Positions 55,312 through 63,993 of a DNA stretch of 64,000 nucleotides are shown piece by piece (positions within the stretch are counted from its first letter, which is position 1; every line of letters begins with the position of its first letter). The DNA comes from Streptomyces venezuelae. GTDB taxonomy: Bacteria; Actinomycetota; Actinomycetes; Streptomycetales; Streptomycetaceae. The notes beneath the pieces were generated by a model, which saw only the letters and a program-made list of their open reading frames with translations, was not told the origin of the DNA and searched no databases. The stretch lies in assembly GCF_008642335.1 (NCBI RefSeq), contig NZ_CP029191.1:5084001-5148000 (forward strand). The letters run 5' to 3'. The translations under genes and the position numbers were made by a program.

Positions 55312-56802
55312 ATGTCCCCGTCCCACACCGCCGTGCTCGCGGCCGCCCCCGCCCCCGAGGCGCCACCGCACACCGGCGGCCTCCTCGCCCTGATCGACGG
55401 CACGGCCGGTCTGCTGACCGTAGCCGCGCTAGGCATCGTCCTTCTCCTCTTCCTGATCATCAAAGTCAGGCTGCAGCCCTTCGTGGCGCTCCTGGCGGTC
55501 TCCATAGCGGTCGGCCTCGCAGCCGGTCTCTCCGTCACCGAACTCTTCGGCACCGTCCAGAAGTCCGACGCCGTCTCGGTCATCGAATCGGGCATGGGCG
55601 GGATCCTCGGCCATGTGGCGATCATCATCGGCCTCGGCACGATGCTGGGCGCGATCCTGGAGGTCTCGGGCGGAGCGGAGGTGCTGGCCTCCCGCTTGCT
55701 CGGCCTCTTCGGCGAGAAGCGCGCGCCGCTGGCCATGGGCCTGACGGGTCTGATCTTCGGTGTCCCCGTCTTCTTCGACGTCGGCATCTTCGTCCTCGCG
55801 CCGATCGTGTACGCCGCGGCCAAGCGCAGCGGCAAGTCGATCCTCCTCTACTGCCTCCCTCTCCTCGCGGGTCTCTCGATGACCCACGCGTTCCTGCCCC
55901 CGCACCCCGGCCCGGTGGCCGCGGCGGGACTCCTCAAGGTGGACCTCGGCTGGGTCATCCTGATGGGCATCGTCTGCGGCATCCCGGCGGTGCTCGCCGC
56001 CTGGGTCTACTCGGCTTGGATCGGCAAGCGCATCTTCGTACCCGTCCCGCAGGACATGGTCGAGGCGGCGGACGAGGCGAAGGCGGCGGTCGTCGCCGAG
56101 CAGAGCGCGGCCGGTGTGGCGCCGCAGGAGAAGCCGGTGCCGCTGGGCATCGTCTTCACGATCATCGGTACGCCGCTGTTCCTGATCCTCCTGGCCACGT
56201 TCTCCTCGATCGCCTTCGACCCCTCGACCTTCCGCTCGGTCATCGAGTTCTTCGGCAGCCCGTTCGTGGCCCTGACGATCGCGCTCCTCATGGCCTACTA
56301 CCTGTTGGGCATCCGGCGCGGCTGGTCCCGCAAGTCCCTCGAAACGGTATCGACCTCATCCCTCAAGCCGGTCGGCAACATCCTCCTGGTCGTCGGCGCG
56401 GGCGGGATCTTCGGCGCGGTCCTCAAGGCGAGCGGCGTGGCCGGCGCGATCTCGGACACGTTCCAGGACGTGGGCCTGCCCATCATCGTCCTCGCCTACC
56501 TGCTCTCCCTGATCCTGCGCGTCGCCCAGGGCTCGGCGACGGTGGCGATCGTCACGACGGCGGGCATCGTCGCCCCCCTCCTCTCCGAGGGCGACTACTC
56601 CCAGGCCTTCGTGGCCCTGGTCATCATGGCCATCTCCGCGGGCTCCATCTTCGCCTCGCACGTCAACGACGGCGGCTTCTGGATGGTCGCGAAGTACTTC
56701 GGCATCAGCGAGCGGGACACGCTGAAGACGTGGACGGTCCTGGAGTCGGTTCTGTCGGTGGCCGGGTTCGCGGTCGCGGCGGTCGTGAGTCTCTTCGTGT
56801 AG
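55312..56802 (+). CDS. GntP-family permease (gluconate or D-serine type)
   Basis: A 496-residue membrane protein with about 12-14 hydrophobic segments. GntP landmarks are visible: GMGGILGHVAIIIGLGTMLG, FGVPVFFDVGIFVLAPI, HAFLPPHPGPVAAA and SHVNDGGFWMV. The family imports gluconate and related sugar acids, and D-serine in the DsdX branch. It is the last gene of the kinase operon, with a 115-base gap after ridA, and is followed by a hairpin. Together the genes suggest uptake of a D-configured amino sugar acid. Confidence 0.9.
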   Translation: MSPSHTAVLAAAPAPEAPPHTGGLLALIDGTAGLLTVAALGIVLLLFLIIKVRLQPFVALLAVSIAVGLAAGLSVTELFGTVQKSDAVSVIESGMGGILGHVAIIIGLGTMLGAILEVSGGAEVLASRLLGLFGEKRAPLAMGLTGLIFGVPVFFDVGIFVLAPIVYAAAKRSGKSILLYCLPLLAGLSMTHAFLPPHPGPVAAAGLLKVDLGWVILMGIVCGIPAVLAAWVYSAWIGKRIFVPVPQDMVEAADEAKAAVVAEQSAAGVAPQEKPVPLGIVFTIIGTPLFLILLATFSSIAFDPSTFRSVIEFFGSPFVALTIALLMAYYLLGIRRGWSRKSLETVSTSSLKPVGNILLVVGAGGIFGAVLKASGVAGAISDTFQDVGLPIIVLAYLLSLILRVAQGSATVAIVTTAGIVAPLLSEGDYSQAFVALVIMAISAGSIFASHVNDGGFWMVAKYFGISERDTLKTWTVLESVLSVAGFAVAAVVSLFV

Positions 56803-56816
56803 CGGTACGCAAGTGA

Positions 56817-56852
56817 TGGGGCACCTGGCGATCGATCCTGCCGGGTGCCCCA
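56817..56852 (+). terminator. Terminator of the kinase-iclR-ridA-gntP operon
   Basis: TGGGGCACC (56817-56825) pairs with GGTGCCCCA (56844-56852), 15 bases after the gntP stop. Confidence 0.65.
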
Positions 56853-57013
56853 CCGGTGCGTCGGGCGCGACTTACGGAGGATGACCCACGCACTTGATCC
56901 GCTACGCTGCGTGATTGCGAGGCTGCGCAACGTCATTGGTCATCGTGGTCGTTTCGCGCTCGGCATCTCCGTGGAGTGCTGCGCTCCGCCGCCCCGACGA
57001 AGGAAACCCCGTC

Positions 57014-57469
57014 ATGCGTGTGCGAAACGCCCTGTCCAAAGCCCTGCTCGCCGCGACCGCCTGCGTCGCACTGACGGCGGGCACCGTCCCCGCCACCGCG
57101 GCGGACGTCCGCGCCGAGGCCGACCGCATCATGGGCCTCAGCCGGGCCGACTTCATCCACCACCCGCACCACGCGCCGTTCGACTGGAACACCGACGGCT
57201 GCACGGCGTGGCCGGACGGCGTCTTCTACGAGGCCTGCGCCCAGCACGACTTCGGGTACCGGAACTACGGCCGCCACGGCACCACCCGCCTCGCCCTGAG
57301 CCCCACGCCGGAGACCAAGGCCTGGATCGACGAGCGTTTCCACCACCAGCTGCGGTCCGCCTGCAACGAGAGCCATCCCGCGGGCAGCAAGCGGCAGGCG
57401 TGCCTCGGTGAGGCGAAGCTCATGTACACCGGCCTGCTGGCCGGCCTCGCCGACGGCGCCTTCTACTAG
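57014..57469 (+). CDS. Secreted phospholipase A2 (prokaryotic type)
   Basis: A 151-residue precursor. A signal peptide (1-30) is followed by a compact helical enzyme with DWNTDGCTAWPD (calcium loop) and the catalytic His-Asp in ACAQHDFGYRNYG. Four Cys form two disulfides, as in the Streptomyces violaceoruber enzyme. It hydrolyses the sn-2 ester of phospholipids outside the cell. AAGGAAACC precedes the ATG at 57014. It is monocistronic, with a hairpin downstream. Confidence 0.93.
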   Translation: MRVRNALSKALLAATACVALTAGTVPATAADVRAEADRIMGLSRADFIHHPHHAPFDWNTDGCTAWPDGVFYEACAQHDFGYRNYGRHGTTRLALSPTPETKAWIDERFHHQLRSACNESHPAGSKRQACLGEAKLMYTGLLAGLADGAFY

Positions 57470-57504
57470 GCCGTACGGCTGGACCGTAATTCCTGGAGCG
57501 CACG

Positions 57505-57543
57505 GCCGCGGCCCCGAACCCTCCACGGGCCCGGGGCCGCGGC
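57505..57543. terminator. Bidirectional terminator hairpin
   Basis: GCCGCGGCCCCG (57505-57516) pairs with CGGGGCCGCGGC (57532-57543), between the phospholipase and the convergent carboxypeptidase. Confidence 0.7.
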
Positions 57544-57556
57544 ACCGCACACCACG

Positions 57557-58900
57557 TCAGCCCGTGCAGTACTGCTGTTCCTTGCCGATCGACCGGTACA
57601 TGCAGTCCGAGTTCTCCAGGAGCTGCAGCACCGCGTCACGGTTGCGGCTCGTCTCCCGCTCGATCACCTCGTCGGGCGGGTAGAAGCCGCCGCCGCCCGC
57701 GGACGACGGATACATCTCGAAGGTGTAGCTGAAGATCTTCTGGTTGCCCCACAGCCAGTCGTCGATCGTGCCGTCCGTGATGTAGAGGTCACTGGACTGC
57801 TCGGGCGTGTAGCCGTTGCTCGCGGCCATCTTCTTTCCGACGGCGGCGTGCGCGTCACGGTCGTCCTGGGTCAGGCCGGGGGCCGTGTCGTTGTACGTGT
57901 AGCCGTACGGCCACAGGACCAGTTCGCTGTATGTGTGGAAGTCGATCGCGGCCTTGATCTGCTGCTTGCCGCCGACGACACGGCTGCGCACGAAGTTGGA
58001 GACGACCTTCACCTCGGGTGCCGACTCGGCGGCCGAACCCCGGTAGGTCTCGGAGCCGGGCGTGCCCGAAGAGCCGCCGCAGCATCCCCACTTGTAGTTC
58101 CAGTTGCGGTTCAGGTCGGTGCCGGTGCGACCGTTGGAGTTGGGCTGCCGGTTCAGCCGCCAGCTGCGATAGGAGCCGGTCGCGATGTCGTACTCGCCGC
58201 CGTCCGGGTTCATGTCGGGGACGATCCAGATCTCGCGGGAGTCCACCATCTTCTTGATGCGCGCGTCGGAGGCGTACCCCGCGCCGAGTTCGCGCAGGAG
58301 GTACAGCGCCATCTCGACCGTCAGGTGCTCGCGGGCGTGCTGGTGGTGGGTGAAGAGGACTTCCGGCTCGGCCTCGTCGGTGCCGACGTTGTCGCTGATC
58401 TTGATGGCGACGATGTCCCTGCCGGAGTACGACTTGCCGATGACCTTCTTCGTCATCAGGCTCGGGTACGCCGCGATGCGCTGGTCGATCTCCGCGTTCA
58501 TCTCGGCGTAATTGTGGTATCTCGCGTCGGCGGGCGGGAAGTCCTTGACCTTCACCTCCTGCCCGGCCGTACGCTTCGGGGGCCCGGCCAGGGGCTTGAG
58601 CTCGTAGCCCGACTCCCTCAGCTTCGCCGCCTCCCGGGCGTTCGCCGAGACGACCACCGCGCGGGCGTCGACCTCGTCGATCGCGACACCGGTGCGGGCG
58701 AGTGCGGTGCGGGCGGCGCGGTCGTCGCGCAGGGGGACCTCGTACTGGCGCGTTTCTTCTTCGTCGGCGGCGGTGGCCGCGCTGCGAGGGGCCGGGTCGG
58801 TCTGTCCTGTCGAGGCGTTGGCGGTCAGAGGGGCCGCCACGGCCAGGGCGAGCAGCGCCGCGAGGGCCGCGGATCTCCTGCCGCGTATGCGGAGTCGCAT
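57557..58900 (-). CDS. Secreted M14 zinc carboxypeptidase
   Basis: A 447-residue exopeptidase precursor. It has a signal peptide (1-30), an activation-type propeptide (about 50-115) and a catalytic domain with the zinc motif HARE (His188, Glu191), a third zinc His in IDFHTYSE and the catalytic Glu in [11 protein letters not shown]-terminal Cys pair is present. It would trim C-terminal residues from peptides made by the other secreted proteases of the window. It is convergent with the phospholipase. Confidence 0.92.
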   Translation of the reverse strand: MRLRIRGRRSAALAALLALAVAAPLTANASTGQTDPAPRSAATAADEEETRQYEVPLRDDRAARTALARTGVAIDEVDARAVVVSANAREAAKLRESGYELKPLAGPPKRTAGQEVKVKDFPPADARYHNYAEMNAEIDQRIAAYPSLMTKKVIGKSYSGRDIVAIKISDNVGTDEAEPEVLFTHHQHAREHLTVEMALYLLRELGAGYASDARIKKMVDSREIWIVPDMNPDGGEYDIATGSYRSWRLNRQPNSNGRTGTDLNRNWNYKWGCCGGSSGTPGSETYRGSAAESAPEVKVVSNFVRSRVVGGKQQIKAAIDFHTYSELVLWPYGYTYNDTAPGLTQDDRDAHAAVGKKMAASNGYTPEQSSDLYITDGTIDDWLWGNQKIFSYTFEMYPSSAGGGGFYPPDEVIERETSRNRDAVLQLLENSDCMYRSIGKEQQYCTG

Positions 58901-59037
58901 GAAGTCTCCTCAGGGGTGGGGGGTTGTTCAGTGCGACGTGCGGGGCGCGCCCATCGTCGTGGCGTGGCATGCACCGGTCAATACAGTCTTTGGCCAACCT
59001 CTTGTGCCCGGGACCGCGATGCGCTTTCTTGATCGGC

Positions 59038-60360
59038 ATGGCTGAAAGCACAGGCAGTGGCATCACCGCCGGCGAAGCGGAGCCCCGGCTCCGCAAGGCG
59101 AGCTGGAAGTACGTCGGGCCGGGCATCGTCGTCGCGGCCACCGGAGTGGGCGCGGGCGACCTCGTCGCGACCCTCATCGCGGGCAGCAAATTCGGCTACA
59201 CCCTGCTGTGGGCCGCGATCATCGGCTGTCTGGTCAAGATCTCCCTCGCCGAGGCGACGGGCCGCTGGCACCTGGCCACCGGCCGCACCCTCTTCGAGGG
59301 CTGGCGCAGCCTCGGCCAGTGGACCACGTACTACTTCGCGATCTACGTCGTCATCTGGGGCTTCGTCTACGGAGCCACCGCCATGTCGTCCAGCGCGCTC
59401 CCGCTCGTCGCGCTCTTCCCGGACGGCCCGAGCCTGAAGACATGGGCGATCGTCTGCGGCCTGCTCGGCCTCGCCTTCGTCTGGTTCAACCGGTACGCCG
59501 TCTTCGAGAAGGCCATGACGGTCGTCATCGGCATGAAGTTCCTGATCGTCGTGTACGTCGCGATCCGCGTCGCCCCCGACCTCGGCAACGCCGTCGCGGG
59601 CCTGGTGCCCGCCCTGCCCGACGGCTCGCTGCTCTACACGCTCGGCCTGATCGGCGGCGTCGGCGGCACCATCACCATGGCCGCGTACGGCTACTGGGTG
59701 AACTCCAAGGGCTGGACCGACATCACCTGGCTCAAGGTGATGCGGCTCGACAACCGCGTCGCGTACATCACGACCGGCGTCTTCGTCGTCGCCATGATGA
59801 TCATCGGCGCGGAGCTCCTGCACTCCACGAACATCGCCCTGACGTCCGGCGACCGGGGCCTCATCGACCTCGGCAAGGTCCTGGAGGACAAGTTCGGCGC
59901 GGTCACCGCCAACCTGTTCCTCATCGGCTTCTTCGCCACGTCCTTCGGCGCGCTGATGGGCGTGTGGCACGGCGTGAGCCTCATGTTCGCCGACTTCGTG
60001 GAGCGGCTGCGGCGCGAGCGCGGCGGCGCCGGGGCGGCGGCCGACGGGGGCGACATGGTCGAGGAGGTCGCGGCGGGCAAGCGTGAGAAGTCGGTGCCGT
60101 TCCGTGCGTACCTGCTCTGGCTGACCTTCCCGCCGATGGGCCTGCTCTTCCTGGACGAGCCGTTCGGCCTCGTCATCGCGTACGGCGTCCTCGGCGCGTT
60201 CTTCATGCCCTTCCTCGCCCTCACCCTGCTCTGGCTCCTCAACTCCTCCCGCACGCCGCAGCAGTGGCGCAACGGCATCGTCAGCAACGTGATGCTGGCC
60301 GGGGCGGGGCTGCTCTTCCTGGTCCTGTGCGTGCAGCAGGTGCGCGACCTGCCCTGGTGA
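59038..60360 (+). CDS. Nramp-like transporter lacking the DPGN metal motif
   Basis: A 440-residue membrane protein with about 11 hydrophobic segments, in the Nramp/MntH superfamily. In the first segment the usual DPGN metal-binding sequence is replaced by GVGAGD (36-41). In the sixth segment the usual A-x-x-MPH region reads GTITMAAYGYWVNSKGW. Key ligands for Mn/Fe are thus absent, and the cargo may be another cation or an organic solute. The ATG at 59038 was chosen because the preceding frame is unrelated. A hairpin follows. Confidence 0.8.
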   Translation: MAESTGSGITAGEAEPRLRKASWKYVGPGIVVAATGVGAGDLVATLIAGSKFGYTLLWAAIIGCLVKISLAEATGRWHLATGRTLFEGWRSLGQWTTYYFAIYVVIWGFVYGATAMSSSALPLVALFPDGPSLKTWAIVCGLLGLAFVWFNRYAVFEKAMTVVIGMKFLIVVYVAIRVAPDLGNAVAGLVPALPDGSLLYTLGLIGGVGGTITMAAYGYWVNSKGWTDITWLKVMRLDNRVAYITTGVFVVAMMIIGAELLHSTNIALTSGDRGLIDLGKVLEDKFGAVTANLFLIGFFATSFGALMGVWHGVSLMFADFVERLRRERGGAGAAADGGDMVEEVAAGKREKSVPFRAYLLWLTFPPMGLLFLDEPFGLVIAYGVLGAFFMPFLALTLLWLLNSSRTPQQWRNGIVSNVMLAGAGLLFLVLCVQQVRDLPW

Positions 60361-60385
60361 CGGGTGTGGGGGTCCTGACGCACGC

Positions 60386-60411
60386 AGCGCCGCCGGGGGA
60401 GCGGCGGCGCT
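60386..60411 (+). terminator. Terminator after the Nramp-like gene
   Basis: AGCGCCGCCG-GGGGAG-CGGCGGCGCT is a perfect 10-bp stem with a six-base loop. The remainder up to 60576 holds no gene. Confidence 0.7.
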
Positions 60412-60576
60412 GTGGTCGCCCCCAAGCTGGTCCAGACCAATTGCGTTGTCAAGGGCTCAAACAGCACTTGGTGCACAGCAGTACGCGCCCACCTCCACAT
60501 GAACAGTGCGAAGTTGGGTGTTGAGGCGACCATGACGTGGATATGGTGCTGAGGCAGGAGTGCACGACCACCGGGG

Positions 60577-61548
60577 GTGTACGCGTTGCCGACCGCCATA
60601 GCCGTCACCGGCCCCGACCTCGTGCTGCCGTCACCCGACCGGCACACCCCGTCGGCCGCCGTCCTCCAGTCGGCCGTGCAGTCCCCGCGGACGTACTCGC
60701 TGGACCAGGCGCTCACGGAGATGCACACGCTCATCGAGCACCACGGGTACGTGATCGCGCTGTGCCCGTCCTCCGCGCCCGCGTCCGTCGCCCGGCGCCT
60801 GCACGCCGTCCGGTCCGTCCTGGAGAGCGACCGCATCGCCATCGTCCGCTCCGACCTGCCGCCGCTCGGCCTCGCCGTACTCGCCCTGCAGCTGCGGCAG
60901 TTGTCCGTCTGCGACTTCAGCCCCGGCGTCCTGGCCTCCGCGGCCCGCCTCCTGTCCCACTACATCTACGCGGGCGCCCTCCTCGGCTCCGTCGCCCGCC
61001 TCGACCGCGGCAAAATCGACGTCAGCCTGGAGTCGCACGCCAAGTCCTGGCTCCCGGGAGGCCAGTTCGCGGCGCTCGCCACGCCGAGTCCCGAGCTCGT
61101 GAAGGTGACGGGCGCCGGTGATGAGACCGACCTGCCCGCCCCGGGCTTCGCCACGCGGCTCCTCTACGCACCCGGCCGCCTCGCCGCGGACTGGGTGACC
61201 GGCACCCTCGCCCCCGCCTGGAAGGCCCAGGACGTCACCGAGGCGCGGCTCCCCGGCGAGTCCGAACGCTGGTGGGGCACCGCGAAACTCGTCGAGTTCG
61301 CCGCGGCCATCCCCGACATCTCCGTCCTCTACCAGCTGGTGTCGTCCGTACGCCGCGACGACTGCCACTGGTGCGGACTCGAACTCATCGGCGACCGCTG
61401 CGCGTTCTGCGCCGCGCCGCTGCCGCCGCCCGGCGAACGCCCGGCGCAGCCGACGCGCACCCTCGTCCCCGCGAGCCACCGCCTCCGCCCGGCCGCGGAC
61501 CCGGCCCCCGCACGGGACACGACCGCCCTGCCCCGCACCACCACGTAG
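60577..61548 (+). CDS. Zinc-ribbon protein of unknown function upstream of the tad genes
   Basis: A 323-residue cytoplasmic protein. The main part is helical and lacks a known motif. Near the C-terminus CHWCGLELIGDRCAFC forms a four-Cys zinc ribbon, followed by a Pro/Arg/Thr-rich disordered tail. The start is uncertain (GTG at 60577 with poor spacing, or TTG at 60586). It lies about 100 bases before cpaB in the same direction and may belong to the Tad pilus locus. The function is not recognised. Confidence 0.65.
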   Translation: MYALPTAIAVTGPDLVLPSPDRHTPSAAVLQSAVQSPRTYSLDQALTEMHTLIEHHGYVIALCPSSAPASVARRLHAVRSVLESDRIAIVRSDLPPLGLAVLALQLRQLSVCDFSPGVLASAARLLSHYIYAGALLGSVARLDRGKIDVSLESHAKSWLPGGQFAALATPSPELVKVTGAGDETDLPAPGFATRLLYAPGRLAADWVTGTLAPAWKAQDVTEARLPGESERWWGTAKLVEFAAAIPDISVLYQLVSSVRRDDCHWCGLELIGDRCAFCAAPLPPPGERPAQPTRTLVPASHRLRPAADPAPARDTTALPRTTT

Positions 61549-61652
61549 CCCGCCCCCGTTCTCCTCGCCCTCGTCACGCGACCGACGACCGCACGTGCGC
61601 CACCCCGCTCACTGTCCGTAGCCAATCGCACTCGATCGAGGTAGTCCGGCTT

Positions 61653-62363
61653 ATGAACTCACGCCAGCGCCGCGGCGTCATCCTGCTGGTCCTTTCGGTT
61701 CTGTGCGCGATCGGCGCGTTCGCGGGCGTCCTCTCGGTGATCCGCGACGCGAACTCGAAGGTCGGCCCCGAGGTCCCCGCGTACAAGCTCAAGGGCGACA
61801 TCGCGCCCTACAAGGAACTCACCGCCGACCAGTTCGAGAAGGTCGAGATGCCCGAGCGGTGGCTGTCCGACAACGCCGTCACCGACCTGCGCGAGATCCG
61901 CGGCAAGATCGCCGTCACCCAGCTGCGCAAGGGCTCCCTGCTGCAGTCCGACATGATCGTCGGCCGACCCGAACTCGGCCCGGGGCAACAGGAGATCGCC
62001 ATCATGATCGACGCGGCGACGGGCGTCGCCGGCAAGATCACCCCCGGTTCGAAGGTCAACATCTACGCCACGTTCAAGGGCGAGGCCGACGACGCCGAGG
62101 ACCAGTCCAAAGTCATCGTGGAGGGCGCCAAGGTGCTGGACGTCGGCAAGCTGACCCCGCTCGAACCCGACCAGGACGACCGCACGCGCCGCAGGGCCAC
62201 GGAAGCGGTGCCGATCACCTTCGCCCTCGGCACGGCCGACGCCCAGCGCGTCGCCTACGCGGAATCGTTCGCCACCCACGTCCGCCTCGCCCTGGTCGGC
62301 GCGGGCGGCGACGCGACGGTGCCGCCCCGGGACCGGACGTACACCCTCGACGAGGACAAGTAG
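61653..62363 (+). CDS. cpaB: Flp/Tad pilus assembly protein CpaB (RcpC, SAF domain)
   Basis: A 236-residue membrane-anchored protein. An N-terminal membrane segment (GVILLVLSVLCAIGAFAGVL, about 8-27) is followed by a SAF-like domain (about 45-110; DIAPYKELTADQFEKVEMP, LRKGSLLQSDMI) and a C-terminal RcpC-type domain (PGSKVNIYATF). It is a structural part of the Tad secretion apparatus. GAGG lies before the ATG. Ten bases separate it from the tadZ-tadE gene, so they form an operon. Confidence 0.82.
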   Translation: MNSRQRRGVILLVLSVLCAIGAFAGVLSVIRDANSKVGPEVPAYKLKGDIAPYKELTADQFEKVEMPERWLSDNAVTDLREIRGKIAVTQLRKGSLLQSDMIVGRPELGPGQQEIAIMIDAATGVAGKITPGSKVNIYATFKGEADDAEDQSKVIVEGAKVLDVGKLTPLEPDQDDRTRRRATEAVPITFALGTADAQRVAYAESFATHVRLALVGAGGDATVPPRDRTYTLDEDK

Positions 62364-62373
62364 GAGGTCACGT

Positions 62374-63993
62374 ATGACCACTCGGATCCTCCCCGCGGTC
62401 GGCGACATCGACGCGGCCCGTGCGCTGTCCACGCTCGCCGGGCAGCTTCCCGACACCGAGCCCGCGTTGCCGGTCGGTGACTCCACCGCGCTGCTCGACA
62501 CCCTCGCGCGGCTCGCCGCCGAGTCCGTCGACGAGCTGCCCGAAGTCGTCCTCGTCCACGAGCGCATCGGGCCCGTCCCCGCCCTCGACCTCATCCGCGA
62601 CCTCGTCCTGCGCTTCCCCGCGGTCGGCGTCGTCCTGATCACCGCCGACACCAGCCCCGGGCTCCTCACCGCCGCCATGGACTCCGGCGCCCGCGGCATC
62701 GTCGGCCTCCCCCTCGCCTACGACGCCCTCGCCGAACGCGTCCAGGCCGCCGCCTCCTGGTCCACCGGCATGCGCAGGCACCTGGGCAACGGGAACGGCG
62801 GGAGTCTTGAGCTGTACGCGGGGGGCGGAGCCACGGGCGCGGGCACCGTCGTCACCGTCAGCGGCGCGAAGGGCGGCGTCGGCACCACCCTCACCGCCGT
62901 CCACCTCGCCCTCGCCTCCCGCGCGTCCGGCCGCAGTGTCGCCCTCGTCGACCTCGACCTCCAGTCCGGCGACGTCGCCTCCTACCTCGACGTGCAGTTC
63001 CGCCGCTCCATCGCCGACCTCGCCGCGATCTCCGACATCACACCCCGCGTCCTCCAGGACGCCGTCTACACCCACGAGACCGGCATCGGCCTGCTCCTCG
63101 CCCCCGCCGACGGCGAACGCGGCGAAGAGGTCACCGACCGCGTCGCCCGCCAGACCATCGGCGCCCTGCGCGCCCGCTACGACGTCGTGATCGTCGACTG
63201 CGGCTCCTACGTCACCGGCGCGGGCGCCACCGCCGTCGAACTCGCCGACCAGGCCCTCCTGCTCGTCACCCCCGACGTCGTCGCCGTCCGCGCCGCCAAA
63301 CGCATGGTCCGCCTCTGGGACCGGCTGCAGATCCGCAAGGCCGAGGAGACCGTCACCGTCGTCAACCGGCACGGCAAGGGCGCGGAGATCCAGCCCGCCC
63401 TCGTCGAACGCGTCACGGGGACCAAGACCGCACGGACCACCGTGCCCGCCCACTTCAAGGAACTGCAGGCCGCCGTCGACGCGGGCCGCATGCAGGACCT
63501 CGAAAGCCGCTCCTCCGTGAAACAGGCCCTGTGGGGCCTCGCGGGCGAACTGGGTCTGGTCGACCCGGACGCGGCGGGCACCGGCGGCAAGCGCGGGCTC
63601 GCGCTGCGCAGGAAGGCGGCGACCGGCGACCGCGGCGCGGTCACCCTCGAATTCGCCGGGATGTTCCCGCTGCTGCTCGTGGTCATGGCGATCCTCTGGC
63701 AGTGCGCGCTGTACGGCTACACGTACTCCCTCGCGGGAAACGCGGCGGACGAGGCGGCCCGGGCGGCCACGGCGGCGTACGCGGCGGGCGAGGGCGCGGC
63801 CGGGGCCTGTTCCGCCGCCGCCCAGGAACACCTGCCCGACGCCTGGCAGGGCGCCGCGGTGTCCTGCACGGACGAGGGCACGGTGTGGAAGGCCCACGTC
63901 TCCGTGGACGTACCCGTGTTCTTCCCGGGCTTCGACGCGGGATGGCACGTGGACGGGGAGGCGGGGGCGGCGAAGGAGGGGGAGGACGGGTGA
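62374..63993 (+). CDS. tadZ: TadZ/CpaE ATPase fused to a TadE-type pseudopilin
   Basis: A 539-residue fusion. Residues 1-130 form a receiver-like domain. Residues about 155-395 form a ParA/MinD-type ATPase with the deviant Walker A SGAKGGVGTT and IVDCGSY, as in TadZ/CpaE, which positions the pilus machine. Residues 418-539 are a TadE-like pseudopilin: GDRGAVTLEF, a hydrophobic helix (MFPLLLVVMAILWQCALYGY) and a secreted part with two Cys. The junction holds a prepilin-peptidase site, Gly421-Ala422 with Glu426 at +5. The frame is continuous, with no well-supported internal start. Confidence 0.85.
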   Translation: MTTRILPAVGDIDAARALSTLAGQLPDTEPALPVGDSTALLDTLARLAAESVDELPEVVLVHERIGPVPALDLIRDLVLRFPAVGVVLITADTSPGLLTAAMDSGARGIVGLPLAYDALAERVQAAASWSTGMRRHLGNGNGGSLELYAGGGATGAGTVVTVSGAKGGVGTTLTAVHLALASRASGRSVALVDLDLQSGDVASYLDVQFRRSIADLAAISDITPRVLQDAVYTHETGIGLLLAPADGERGEEVTDRVARQTIGALRARYDVVIVDCGSYVTGAGATAVELADQALLLVTPDVVAVRAAKRMVRLWDRLQIRKAEETVTVVNRHGKGAEIQPALVERVTGTKTARTTVPAHFKELQAAVDAGRMQDLESRSSVKQALWGLAGELGLVDPDAAGTGGKRGLALRRKAATGDRGAVTLEFAGMFPLLLVVMAILWQCALYGYTYSLAGNAADEAARAATAAYAAGEGAAGACSAAAQEHLPDAWQGAAVSCTDEGTVWKAHVSVDVPVFFPGFDAGWHVDGEAGAAKEGEDG

